Shown: piece by piece, positions 1-5,136 of the stretch
Numbering within the stretch: position 1 is the stretch's first letter
Layout of the letters: each line of letters opens with the position of its first letter
Origin: Oscillospiraceae bacterium
GTDB taxonomy: Bacteria; Bacillota; Clostridia; Oscillospirales; Ruminococcaceae
NCBI GenBank assembly: GCA_029098085.1
Contig: JAQXNQ010000321.1
Location: forward strand, 1-6,962
Direction: 5' to 3'
Length of the DNA: 6,962 bases
Translations under genes and position numbers: made by a program
Notes under the pieces: model-generated
Seen by the model: only the letters and a program-made list of their open reading frames with translations
Told to the model about the DNA's origin: nothing
Databases searched by the model: none

Positions 1-166
1 AATCCGGATAAAGCAGATTCTGGATGCCGGCAGAGAGGTCTGGGTCATGGCCAACAACCCGGAGCTGGGCTTTGCTCACTCCAGCCCGGAGATTCTGAGG
101 GGCTGGAAGGAGATGGGCATCAGCGGCGTACTGCTCAACGACATCGGGCCGGGGCTGGAGATCTGA
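1..166 (+). CDS. C-terminal fragment, probable glycerophosphodiester phosphodiesterase
   Basis: An open frame enters from the left edge and ends at TGA 164-166, leaving 54 residues. The visible tail has a beta strand 'GREVWVMANNPE', a stretch 'SPEILRGWKEMGISGVLL' and 'NDIGPGLEI'. This resembles the last beta/alpha units of the GDPD TIM barrel, where a strand of the type 'G..v.vWT.N' is followed by 'l...GvdGiiTD.P'. Members hydrolyse glycerophosphodiesters to glycerol-3-phosphate and an alcohol. The catalytic Glu/His residues lie in the missing N-terminal part, so activity cannot be judged. Only one base separates its stop from the next start, so the two genes are probably co-transcribed. Another TIM-barrel family is possible; the family call is tentative. 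Confidence 0.5.
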   Translation, partial: IRIKQILDAGREVWVMANNPELGFAHSSPEILRGWKEMGISGVLLNDIGPGLEI

Positions 167-167
167 A

Positions 168-656
168 ATGGAGAAGGCACATCTGCTCTGCGGAAAAATC
201 TGTTCCGGAAAGACCACCTTTGCCGCCAAGCTGAAGGAACGCACCCGCGCGGTGCTGCTTTCCTGCGATGAAATCACCTGGCAGCTTTTTCGCAATGATC
301 TGGGCGAGCAGCACGATGAAATGACCGCTTCCATTCAGAAATACCTTTTGGAAAAATCCGTTGAAATTATACAAGCAGGCACCGATGTCATTCTGGACTG
401 GGGATTCTGGACGACAGCGGAGCGGTGCACCGTCCGGGAGTTTTTCGCCCGGCAGAGCATCCCGGCCGAATGGTACTACATGGCCGTGACGCCGCAGGTC
501 TGGGAAAAGAACATCGCAAAGCAAAACGCCGCCGTACAGGCCGGAAAAAGGCACGACTATTTTGTGGATGAAGGACTGCGCCGGAAGCTGGAGCGGCTGT
601 TTGAGGAGCCGGGGCGGGAAGCGATGGATCACTGGATAGAGCTGCCGTCCGAATGA
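168..656 (+). CDS. Small P-loop ATP-binding protein (AAA_33 / zeta-toxin-like kinase fold)
   Basis: A 162-residue cytoplasmic protein with a Walker A motif G9-KICS-G14-K15-T16, a 'CDE' at residues 33-35 following the second strand (typical of NMP-kinase-like and zeta-toxin-like folds), and a Walker B-like strand 'DVILDWGF' around residues 73-80. A lid-type region follows, with basic residues in 'KRHDYFVDEGLRRKLERLFEEP'. The length is that of stand-alone AAA_33 proteins, which are predicted to phosphorylate small molecules or nucleotides; the substrate is not known. The ATG at 168 is supported by GGAG at 157-160, seven bases upstream and inside the end of the preceding gene. The one-base gap implies translational coupling. 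There is no antitoxin-like partner beside it, so a toxin role is not supported. The fold assignment is firm, the function open. Confidence 0.85.
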   Translation: MEKAHLLCGKICSGKTTFAAKLKERTRAVLLSCDEITWQLFRNDLGEQHDEMTASIQKYLLEKSVEIIQAGTDVILDWGFWTTAERCTVREFFARQSIPAEWYYMAVTPQVWEKNIAKQNAAVQAGKRHDYFVDEGLRRKLERLFEEPGREAMDHWIELPSE

Positions 657-668
657 GACATACCGCAC

Positions 669-696
669 AAAAGCCCGACCGCAATGGCCGGGCTTT
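669..696 (-). terminator. Hairpin terminator between converging genes
   Basis: Arms 670-680 and 686-696 form an 11-bp stem around the loop GCAAT. Read on the minus strand, all 11 positions pair (one as G-U), and the stem is followed by TTTT, giving a good Rho-independent terminator for glyA, whose stop lies 13 bases before the stem. Read on the plus strand, one A-C mismatch breaks the stem and only CTTTC follows, so it would be a weaker stop for the kinase-like gene. A bidirectional role is likely. Confidence 0.8.
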
Positions 697-708
697 CTCC
701 ATGCTCAC

Positions 709-1962
709 TTATTCGTACAGCGGATATCTGGCGCACAGCTCTTCCACCATGGTCCGCACCTTTTCCTTCGATGCTTCGAAGTCGGTGGCGGTCAGGTGAA
801 TGCACTGAGCGATGATGTCCATGTCGGCGGGAACCATGCCCCGGGTGGTGACGGCAGGGGTGCCCAGCCGGACGCCGCTGGTGATGAAGGGGCTCTGGGG
901 ATCGTTGGGAATGGCGTTCTTGTTGGCGGTGATATACACCTCGTCCAGCTTCTTCTCCAGCTCCTTGCCGGTGATGCCGGTGCTGCGCAGATCCAGCAGC
1001 ATCAGGTGGTTGTCGGTGCCGCCGCTGACCAGGTCAAAGCCGCGGCTCAGCAGTCCCGAAGCCAGCGCCTGCGCGTTGTCGACGATCCGCTGCTGATATT
1101 CCTTGAAGGCGGGGGACAGTGCCTCGCCCAGGCAGACCGCCTTGGCGGCGATGACGTGCATCAGCGGGCCGCCCTGGGTGCCGGGGAAGATGGCCTTGTC
1201 GATCTTTTTGGCCAGCTCTTCTCTGCAGAGGATCATGCCGCCCCGGGGGCCCCGCAGGGTCTTATGGGTCGTAGTGGTGACCACATCGGCATAGGGAACG
1301 GGATTGGGATGCAGGCCTGCCGCCACCAGTCCGGCGATGTGGGCCATGTCTACCATCAGATAAGCGCCGCAGGCATCGGCCACCTCCCGGAATCTGGCAA
1401 AATCAATGGTACGGGGATAGGCGGAAGCACCGGCCACAATGAGCCTGGGTTTGTGGGTCATGGCCAGCTCCATCAGCTTGTCATAGTCAATCCGGCCGGT
1501 CTCGCTGTCCACGCCGTAGGGAACGATGTTGTAATAGCTGCCGGACATATTCACCGGGGATCCGTGGGTCAGATGGCCGCCTTCGGCCAGATTCATGCCC
1601 AGAATGGTGTCGCCGGGCTGCAGCAGGGCAAAATACACCGCCAGATTGGCCTGCGCGCCGGAATGGGGCTGCACATTGGCATGCTCCGCGCCGAAAAGCT
1701 GTTTGGCGCGGTCTCTGGCCAGATTCTCCACCACATCCACATACTCACAGCCGCCGTAGTAGCGCTTTCCGGGATACCCTTCGGCGTACTTGTTGGTCAG
1801 GATGCTGCCCATGGCAGCCATGACGGCGGGGGAAACGATATTCTCACTGGCAATCAGTTCAATATTGCGGCGCTGCCGTCCCAGCTCCAGACCCATGGCT
1901 TCCGCCACGGCAGGATCCGTCCGGGCAATAAAACCTATGGAGTCCATCAGATCTGCGTACAT
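709..1962 (-). CDS. glyA: Serine hydroxymethyltransferase
   Basis: A 417-residue cytoplasmic PLP enzyme that interconverts serine plus tetrahydrofolate with glycine plus 5,10-methylene-tetrahydrofolate, the main source of one-carbon units. Recognisable blocks: 'RQRRNIELIASEN' (29-41), 'YAEGYPGKRYYGGCEYVD' (59-76), 'HANVQPHSGAQAN' (94-106), 'VDMAHIAGLVAAG' (204-216, the PLP-pyridine Asp and cofactor-stacking region) and 'TTTTHKTLRGPRGG' with the Schiff-base lysine at K234. The length is normal for bacterial GlyA and no key residue is missing. The start at 1962 is chosen over in-frame upstream ATGs (the ORF opens at 2061) because AAGGAG lies at 1970-1975, seven bases before it, and inside the would-be extension. 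It has its own promoter. The family call is certain. Confidence 0.98.
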   Translation of the reverse strand: MYADLMDSIGFIARTDPAVAEAMGLELGRQRRNIELIASENIVSPAVMAAMGSILTNKYAEGYPGKRYYGGCEYVDVVENLARDRAKQLFGAEHANVQPHSGAQANLAVYFALLQPGDTILGMNLAEGGHLTHGSPVNMSGSYYNIVPYGVDSETGRIDYDKLMELAMTHKPRLIVAGASAYPRTIDFARFREVADACGAYLMVDMAHIAGLVAAGLHPNPVPYADVVTTTTHKTLRGPRGGMILCREELAKKIDKAIFPGTQGGPLMHVIAAKAVCLGEALSPAFKEYQQRIVDNAQALASGLLSRGFDLVSGGTDNHLMLLDLRSTGITGKELEKKLDEVYITANKNAIPNDPQSPFITSGVRLGTPAVTTRGMVPADMDIIAQCIHLTATDFEASKEKVRTMVEELCARYPLYE

Positions 1963-1969
1963 ATTCGTT

Positions 1970-1975
1970 CTCCTT
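1970..1975 (-). promoter_or_regulatory. Ribosome binding site of glyA
   Basis: AAGGAG on the minus strand, seven bases upstream of ATG 1962-1960. It decides the start: the nearest upstream in-frame ATG would put this site inside the coding region and adds only 'MEKRRTN', with no counterpart in the family. Confidence 0.85.
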
Positions 1976-1990
1976 TTTTCCATATGAATT

Positions 1991-2007
1991 CTCCGCGGGG
2001 TTCGGAG
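1991..2007 (-). other. Short hairpin at the 5' end of the glyA transcript
   Basis: Five-base arms CTCCG (1991-1995) and CGGAG (2003-2007) enclose a seven-base loop. With the predicted transcription start near 2010, this would sit at the very 5' end of the mRNA, upstream of the ribosome binding site. It could protect the end from degradation. I see no riboswitch in the roughly 50-base leader. Confidence 0.35.
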
Positions 2008-2016
2008 GCTTTTCTC

Positions 2017-2045
2017 ATTATACTCCATCCGGCGCCGTTTTGCAA
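2017..2045 (-). promoter_or_regulatory. Sigma-A promoter of glyA
   Basis: On the minus strand TTGCAA (2040-2045) and TATAAT (2017-2022) are separated by exactly 17 bases. The -10 is a full consensus match and the -35 matches at four of six positions. Transcription should begin near 2010, giving a leader of about 50 bases. Confidence 0.85.
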
Positions 2046-2056
2046 TCCTTTTCCGA

Positions 2057-2076
2057 TGCACAGATGTATCTGTGCA
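2057..2076. promoter_or_regulatory. 20-bp perfect palindrome upstream of the glyA promoter (candidate operator)
   Basis: Arms TGCACAGAT and ATCTGTGCA (9 bp each, perfect) flank a 2-base centre. It ends 11 bases upstream of the glyA -35, a typical place for an activator or repressor dimer. It also lies downstream of the Spo0A-C stop, but no T-run follows on either strand, so a simple terminator does not explain it. The identity of a binding protein is unknown. Confidence 0.55.
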
Positions 2077-2088
2077 AAAGAATTTTGC
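2074..2088. repeat. Second inverted repeat next to the glyA palindrome
   Basis: Arms GCAAAA (2074-2079) and TTTTGC (2083-2088) flank GAA, overlapping the larger palindrome by three bases. The two together form a compact symmetric block in the Spo0A-C/glyA gap. It may be a second half of a regulatory site or part of a transcript-end structure for the upstream gene; neither can be decided from sequence alone. Confidence 0.4.
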
Positions 2089-2104
2089 CGCAAACTGTCC
2101 GTTT

Positions 2105-2461
2105 TTACAGTGCCCGCTCCTGCTCCCAGCGAATCAGACAGGTGGAAAGAAGCTCGATGAGTTCGCCAGGATGAGGTCTGCCGGACAGTTCCCTCCGAGC
2201 CATCCGGCAGAGGGATCTCCGTTCCTCCCGCCAGCAGACCTCTGCCAGGGTGCGGAAATTCCGCTGCAGCGCTTCCGGCGTCGTGCCATACAGCGCCGCA
2301 ACCTGCACATACAGTCCGGTGATCCTCCGCAGCCGGTTCTCATCCTCCATCACCATCAGCAGGGTGGTCTTCAGGGGCTCATACGCTGCATAGCTGCGCG
2401 TAATGGCCAGCCGCTGAAGCAGCTCCTGAATTCTGTCTTCTCTGAGAGTCTCTGCCGTCAT
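2105..2461 (-). CDS. Stand-alone Spo0A C-terminal (DNA-binding) domain protein
   Basis: A 118-residue protein matching the effector domain of the sporulation master regulator Spo0A along its whole length. 'LLQRLAITRSYAAYEPLKTTLLMVMED' (14-40) corresponds to Spo0A 'ELG...GY.YLR.AI..V.ED'; 'LYVQVAALYGTTPEALQRNFRTLAEVCW' (50-77) corresponds to 'LYP.VA....TT.SRVERAIRHAIEVAW', the helix-turn-helix; 'LSGRPHPGELIELLSTCL' (92-109) corresponds to the end of the domain. The two recognition-helix arginines are kept (R67, R70); the glutamate before the first is Gln66. No receiver domain is present, so phosphorylation cannot control it directly. ATG 2461 is preferred over an in-frame ATG at 2569 because a perfect AGGAGGT lies at 2469-2475, and the extension would translate the promoter and 0A boxes. 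The family call is strong; the target genes are unknown. Confidence 0.85.
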   Translation of the reverse strand: MTAETLREDRIQELLQRLAITRSYAAYEPLKTTLLMVMEDENRLRRITGLYVQVAALYGTTPEALQRNFRTLAEVCWREERRSLCRMARRELSGRPHPGELIELLSTCLIRWEQERAL

Positions 2462-2468
2462 ATGAAAC

Positions 2469-2475
2469 ACCTCCT
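2469..2475 (-). promoter_or_regulatory. Ribosome binding site of the Spo0A-C gene
   Basis: AGGAGGT on the minus strand, seven bases before ATG 2461-2459. A perfect anti-16S match, it fixes the start and excludes the 36-residue longer reading. Confidence 0.85.
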
Positions 2476-2481
2476 GCTCAC

Positions 2482-2514
2482 AGTATAGGGGATGCGGTTC
2501 GCGAAATTTGTCGA
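2482..2514 (-). promoter_or_regulatory. Putative Spo0A-type activated promoter of the Spo0A-C gene
   Basis: On the minus strand TATACT (2482-2487) is a good -10. No -35 occurs at 17 bases, where CAAATT lies. TCGACA (2509-2514) lies 21 bases upstream and is part of an 0A box. From what I recall, B. subtilis spoIIG and spoIIE promoters show the same layout: a -35-like hexamer 21-22 bases from the -10, overlapped by 0A boxes and requiring Spo0A. The assignment is by analogy. Confidence 0.55.
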
Positions 2515-2525
2515 AAAATGTCGAA
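2499..2525. promoter_or_regulatory. Tandem 0A boxes (Spo0A binding sites) with 10-bp phasing
   Basis: Two perfect TGTCGAA boxes at 2509-2515 and 2519-2525, separated by AAA, repeat at exactly 10 bp, the spacing of adjacent boxes in known Spo0A targets. A degenerate third box TCGCGAA at 2499-2505 keeps the same phase, and a further GAA at 2533-2535 continues it. The boxes read on the plus strand; relative to the gene they are TTCGACA. Confidence 0.75.
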
Positions 2526-2603
2526 TCAGAAGGAATTGCGAAATTTTTCCGAAATAAAATGCGGCGCACCCGGCAAAAGGTTTGGATTCCGGCTGCTATA
2601 TGG

Positions 2604-2649
2604 AAAAGGCCGGGCTTCGCTCCCTGATTCAGAGAAGCAAAGTCCGGCC
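2604..2649 (-). terminator. Rho-independent terminator of the CobW operon
   Basis: Arms 2608-2621 and 2636-2649 pair over 14 positions on the minus strand (one G-U, one A-C mismatch), with a further small CTG/CAG pairing in the loop. The stem is followed by TTTT (2604-2607). It lies about 40 bases past the stop of the last operon gene and also insulates the Spo0A-C promoter region from read-through. Confidence 0.75.
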
Positions 2650-2656
2650 AGACACA

Positions 2657-2680
2657 GCCTTTCCGCAGCGGCGGAAAGGC
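2657..2680. repeat. Perfect 10-bp-stem hairpin after the CobW operon
   Basis: Arms GCCTTTCCGC (2657-2666) and GCGGAAAGGC (2671-2680) flank AGCG. No T-run follows directly on the minus strand, so it is probably an accessory 3'-end structure ahead of the terminator at 2604-2649 rather than a terminator itself. Confidence 0.6.
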
Positions 2681-2690
2681 CGTGACGGTT

Positions 2691-3644
2691 TTAATAGAAG
2701 GTGGCGATCTCCTGTTCCGCCGGCTGAGCCGGTTCCACCGAAACTGCCGTCAGGATCGGGCCCAGCTCGCCCCGGTAAAGGGGATGCTTGGCGGCTCGGA
2801 CCGTAGCGGTCACGGTGATCCAGCTGCGCTGCTTCAGCTGCTGGCAGCCGGGGAATTTACAGATGAAGCCCATAAAGGTCGTGTCTGCCTCGCAGCAGGT
2901 CATGACGAACCGCCCAGGAATAAACTGATCCTTGGGCAGCCGGTTGGTCAGGCAGGTCATGGCCTTGAAGCGCACGGTCTTGCCGCTGTATTTGCGGGGA
3001 TCCTCCGCCGCGTCCCGATACCAGAGGGCGTAATCCCGGTCGGCAATCTCCACCACCGGCGCGTCCAGATCAAAGGGCAGGGGATCCTCGATGTCGTCAA
3101 AATCCACCTCGCCGTCATTCTCGTAGATGATGTCGGTGCGGCGGCTGGTGGCACGGACAATCTGATGCAGCATCATCCGGTCCACCGACGGAATGCAGCG
3201 GTTGAACACCACCATCTCGCAGGTGGTCAGCTTATCCACCACCAGACTGCGCATGTTGGCGTTATAGGTCAGGAAGGTGGAGCCGTCCACCAGCAGGACC
3301 TCCTGATAGATGATCCAGCCTTCAGGAAGATTCTGAAAGAGGCTCTGCAGCTGCCACATGCCGTTGTATTCCACCAGCACCCGCTCCGCTTTGACCTCTT
3401 TGCGCCACTGATCCAGTGTTTTGGGATTCAGATCAGCTTCATCCTCCACAACCTTCACAAAGGTGCCCTTGCCGCCGTCGGCAAAAGCGGCGGGATCCAG
3501 CTCCACCTCGCCCTCTTCGCAGAGCAGCAGCAGCGTGCGTTCGCCGCTGTTGAACTTGGGATCCTCCATGGTTTCCTGAATCAGGGTGGACTTACCGCCC
3601 TCCAGAAAACCGGTAAACAGATAAACAGGAACTTCTGTGGCCAT
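2691..3644 (-). CDS. CobW-like P-loop GTPase fused to a DUF1980/TIGR03943-like C-terminal domain
   Basis: A 317-residue soluble protein. The N-terminal part is a G3E-type P-loop domain with Walker A GFLEGGKST (12-20), a Walker B-region strand 'VLVEYNGMW' (89-97) and 'NRCIPSVD' (148-155) in place of the usual NKxD. The GCxCC metal motif of COG0523 proteins is absent. From about residue 217 it changes to 'KYSGKTVRFKAM', 'FIPGRFVMTCCEAD' (241-254) and an ending '..SVEPAQPAEQ', which matches the C-terminal domain of TIGR03943/YcgQ proteins that partner YcgR/YraQ permeases. No membrane helix is present here. AAGGAGG, seven bases before ATG 3644, overlaps the stop of the upstream gene, and the gap is 12 bases, so the pair is an operon. 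The P-loop assignment is strong and the C-terminal match moderate. Metal handling is inferred from its neighbour. Confidence 0.8.
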   Translation of the reverse strand: MATEVPVYLFTGFLEGGKSTLIQETMEDPKFNSGERTLLLLCEEGEVELDPAAFADGGKGTFVKVVEDEADLNPKTLDQWRKEVKAERVLVEYNGMWQLQSLFQNLPEGWIIYQEVLLVDGSTFLTYNANMRSLVVDKLTTCEMVVFNRCIPSVDRMMLHQIVRATSRRTDIIYENDGEVDFDDIEDPLPFDLDAPVVEIADRDYALWYRDAAEDPRKYSGKTVRFKAMTCLTNRLPKDQFIPGRFVMTCCEADTTFMGFICKFPGCQQLKQRSWITVTATVRAAKHPLYRGELGPILTAVSVEPAQPAEQEIATFY

Positions 3645-3656
3645 GGATGCTCCTCC

Positions 3657-4889
3657 TTAAGCCAGATGGAAGAGGCCGCGCAGCTCCTCTTCATGGATCT
3701 TGGAACCGATGACGCAGAGCCGTCCGATGACACTGGCGGGGCCGGTGCGGACATCGCTTTCGCCGGGCACATAGTCAAAATGAATCCAGCTGCCGTCCTC
3801 CGCAGGCAGAATGCCCTTGGCCCGCAGAATCATGCCGAAGCGCTGCTCATCCGACAGGGCAGCCAGCGCCTGCTCCACCTCTTCGCGGGTGTATTTGCGG
3901 GTGGTTTCCTGGCCCCAGCTGGTGAAGACTTCATCAGCGTGATGGTGATGATGCTCATGGTCGTGGCCGCACTCGTGGTCGTGGTCATGATGATGCTCAT
4001 GCTCATGGTCGTGGTCGCATTCGTGATCGTGGTCATGGTGGTGCTCATGCTCGTGATCGCACTCGTGATCGTGGTCATGGTGATGCTCATGCTCATGATC
4101 GTGGTCGCATTCGTGATCGTGGTCATGATGATGCTCGTGGTCATGGTCGTGGTCGCATTCGTGATCGTGGTCACGATGATGCTCGTGCTCATGATCGTGG
4201 TCACATTCGTGATCATGGTCATGATGGCCGCCGCAAACCGGGCAGGTGTCCTCTTCCTGTTCCTCCGCCAGCCGCTTCAGGGCGCTTTCCAGCGTATCCT
4301 CCCGCTCCATGGCGGCGTGGATCTGCTTGCCGTCCAGCTGATCCCAGGGCGTGGTAATCAGTACAGCCTCGGGATTCTTCTCCCGGATCAGTGCCACACA
4401 GGCGTCCAGCTTGTCCTGGCTCATGTGATCGGTACGGCTGAGGATGATGGTAGTGGCATGCTCGATCTGGTTGTTGTAGAACTCGCCGAAGTTCTTCATA
4501 TACATCTTGCACTTGGTGGCATCGGCCACGGTAGTCAGGCACCCCAGAGAAGCACCGGCGGTCTCGGCGCTCTGCACCGCCCGCACCACATCGCTCAGCT
4601 TGCCGACGCCGGAGGGCTCGATCAGAATCCGGTCGGGGGCCATCTCCTCCAGCACCTTGTGCAGAGCCTTGCCGAAGTCGCCCACCAGGCTGCAGCAGAT
4701 GCAGCCGGAGTTCATCTCGTTGATCTGGATGCCGGCTTCCTGCAGAAAGCCGCCGTCGATACCGATTTCGCCGAACTCATTCTCGATCAGGACCAGCTTC
4801 TCACCGGCATAGGCCTCCTTGATCAGCTTCTTGATCAGCGTGGTTTTTCCCGCTCCCAGAAAGCCGGAAAAAATATCAATTTTGGTCAT
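3657..4889 (-). CDS. COG0523/CobW-family GTPase with a His-rich metal-binding insert
   Basis: A 410-residue cytoplasmic G3E GTPase, likely a metallochaperone (zinc, cobalt or nickel). In order: Walker A GFLGAGKTT (9-17), 'IENEFGEIGID' (35-45), the metal site GCICC (C63, C65, C66), 'LIEPSG' (89-94), 'LSRTD' (150-154) in the guanine-recognition position, a CPVC pair (C216, C219), a His-rich insert (222-317), and the CobW C-terminal domain (about 325-408) with 'MILRAKGIL' and 'WIHFDYVPG'. Family members deliver or allocate metal with GTP hydrolysis, and a His-rich stretch at this position is typical of several of them. The ATG at 4889 is chosen because Walker A then begins near residue 9; an in-frame TTG at 4922 would add 'MKLYKERKWFC' and overlap the promoter region. 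It is first in an operon with the fused GTPase. The substrate metal cannot be read from sequence. Confidence 0.93.
   Translation of the reverse strand: MTKIDIFSGFLGAGKTTLIKKLIKEAYAGEKLVLIENEFGEIGIDGGFLQEAGIQINEMNSGCICCSLVGDFGKALHKVLEEMAPDRILIEPSGVGKLSDVVRAVQSAETAGASLGCLTTVADATKCKMYMKNFGEFYNNQIEHATTIILSRTDHMSQDKLDACVALIREKNPEAVLITTPWDQLDGKQIHAAMEREDTLESALKRLAEEQEEDTCPVCGGHHDHDHECDHDHEHEHHRDHDHECDHDHDHEHHHDHDHECDHDHEHEHHHDHDHECDHEHEHHHDHDHECDHDHEHEHHHDHDHECGHDHEHHHHHADEVFTSWGQETTRKYTREEVEQALAALSDEQRFGMILRAKGILPAEDGSWIHFDYVPGESDVRTGPASVIGRLCVIGSKIHEEELRGLFHLA
3939..4226 (-). repeat. Tandem repeats coding the His/Asp/Glu/Cys insert
   Basis: Codes residues 222-317 of the CobW GTPase. Six units begin with DHDHEC at residues 224, 240, 256, 272, 286 and 302. 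Five are 16 residues (48 bases); the fourth is 14, a two-codon deletion. By hand count 49 of the 96 residues are His, and each unit carries one Cys (229, 245, 261, 277, 291, 307). Synonymous CAT/CAC and GAT/GAC differences between units show that the copies are not freshly duplicated. Confidence 0.9.
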
Positions 4890-4920
4890 ACAGAACCATT
4901 TCCTTTCCTTATACAGTTTC

Positions 4921-4939
4921 AAGGTTTATTATATACCTT
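4921..4939. promoter_or_regulatory. Inverted repeat over the -10 of the CobW operon (candidate operator)
   Basis: Arms AAGGTTT (4921-4927) and ATACCTT (4933-4939) match at six of seven positions around ATTAT. The site covers the -10 hexamer, as expected for a repressor. It does not fit the Zur box as I remember it, and the AGGT/ACCT halves are two bases further apart than in a DtxR-type box. The regulator is unknown. Confidence 0.45.
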
Positions 4940-4956
4940 TTGAGTGGAGAAAACAA
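4928..4956 (-). promoter_or_regulatory. Sigma-A promoter of the CobW operon
   Basis: On the minus strand TTGTTT (4951-4956), a 17-base spacer and a consensus TATAAT (4928-4933). The expected start near 4921 gives a leader of about 30 bases before ATG 4889. The operon runs to the terminator at 2604-2649. Confidence 0.75.
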
Positions 4957-5095
4957 GCGCTGAAAAATGAACAGTCTGTTCCGTCAGTGGGAAAACCGGC
5001 TGTTTTCGGCTTTCAGGGTTCCCTCTGCGGAAACAACCCCGCCTGCCGCTTTTTTCGCAGGGACAGAAACCTGCCGCAACCCAAAACAACAAATC

Positions 5096-5124
5096 TTGCA
5101 ACGTCCGCGGCCTTATGGTACAAT
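5096..5124 (+). promoter_or_regulatory. Sigma-A promoter of the trmN6-rsmI operon
   Basis: TTGCAA (5096-5101), a 17-base spacer and TACAAT (5119-5124). The -35 hexamer is the same as that of glyA. Transcription is expected to start near 5131, which rules out the in-frame ATG at 4967 as the start of the first gene. The rest of the gap between the divergent promoters (4957-5095) shows only weak inverted repeats such as GAAAAC/GTTTTC at 4991-5007. Confidence 0.8.
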
Positions 5125-5136
5125 AGAGTGGTATCG

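Noticed and set aside
168..656. Zeta-toxin of a toxin-antitoxin pair
   Set aside because: The fold is related, but no small antitoxin gene lies beside it and the upstream neighbour is a phosphodiesterase-like gene with a one-base gap.
1963..2016. Glycine riboswitch or T-box leader before glyA
   Set aside because: The predicted leader is only about 50 bases and holds just a 5-bp hairpin, far too short for either element.
796..2160. A 454-codon plus-strand open frame opposite glyA
   Set aside because: It is Gly/His-rich shadow sequence of glyA in a GC-rich genome; it crosses the glyA promoter and has no recognisable domain.
2462..2569. A 36-residue N-terminal extension of the Spo0A-C protein
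   Set aside because: It would translate the -10, the 0A boxes and the ribosome binding site, and its residues do not resemble a Spo0A linker or receiver domain.
3939..4226. CRISPR array or minisatellite
   Set aside because: The period is 48 bases with no unique spacers, the frame is kept throughout, and the repeats encode a plausible metal-binding stretch inside a conserved gene.
2682..4943. A 753-codon open frame on the plus strand opposite the two CobW genes
   Set aside because: It is the mirror of the minus-strand genes. Its striking V/M/L-rich stretch is simply the complement of the His/Asp repeat codons, it has no ribosome binding site, and it shows no family match, whereas both minus-strand proteins have clear motifs.
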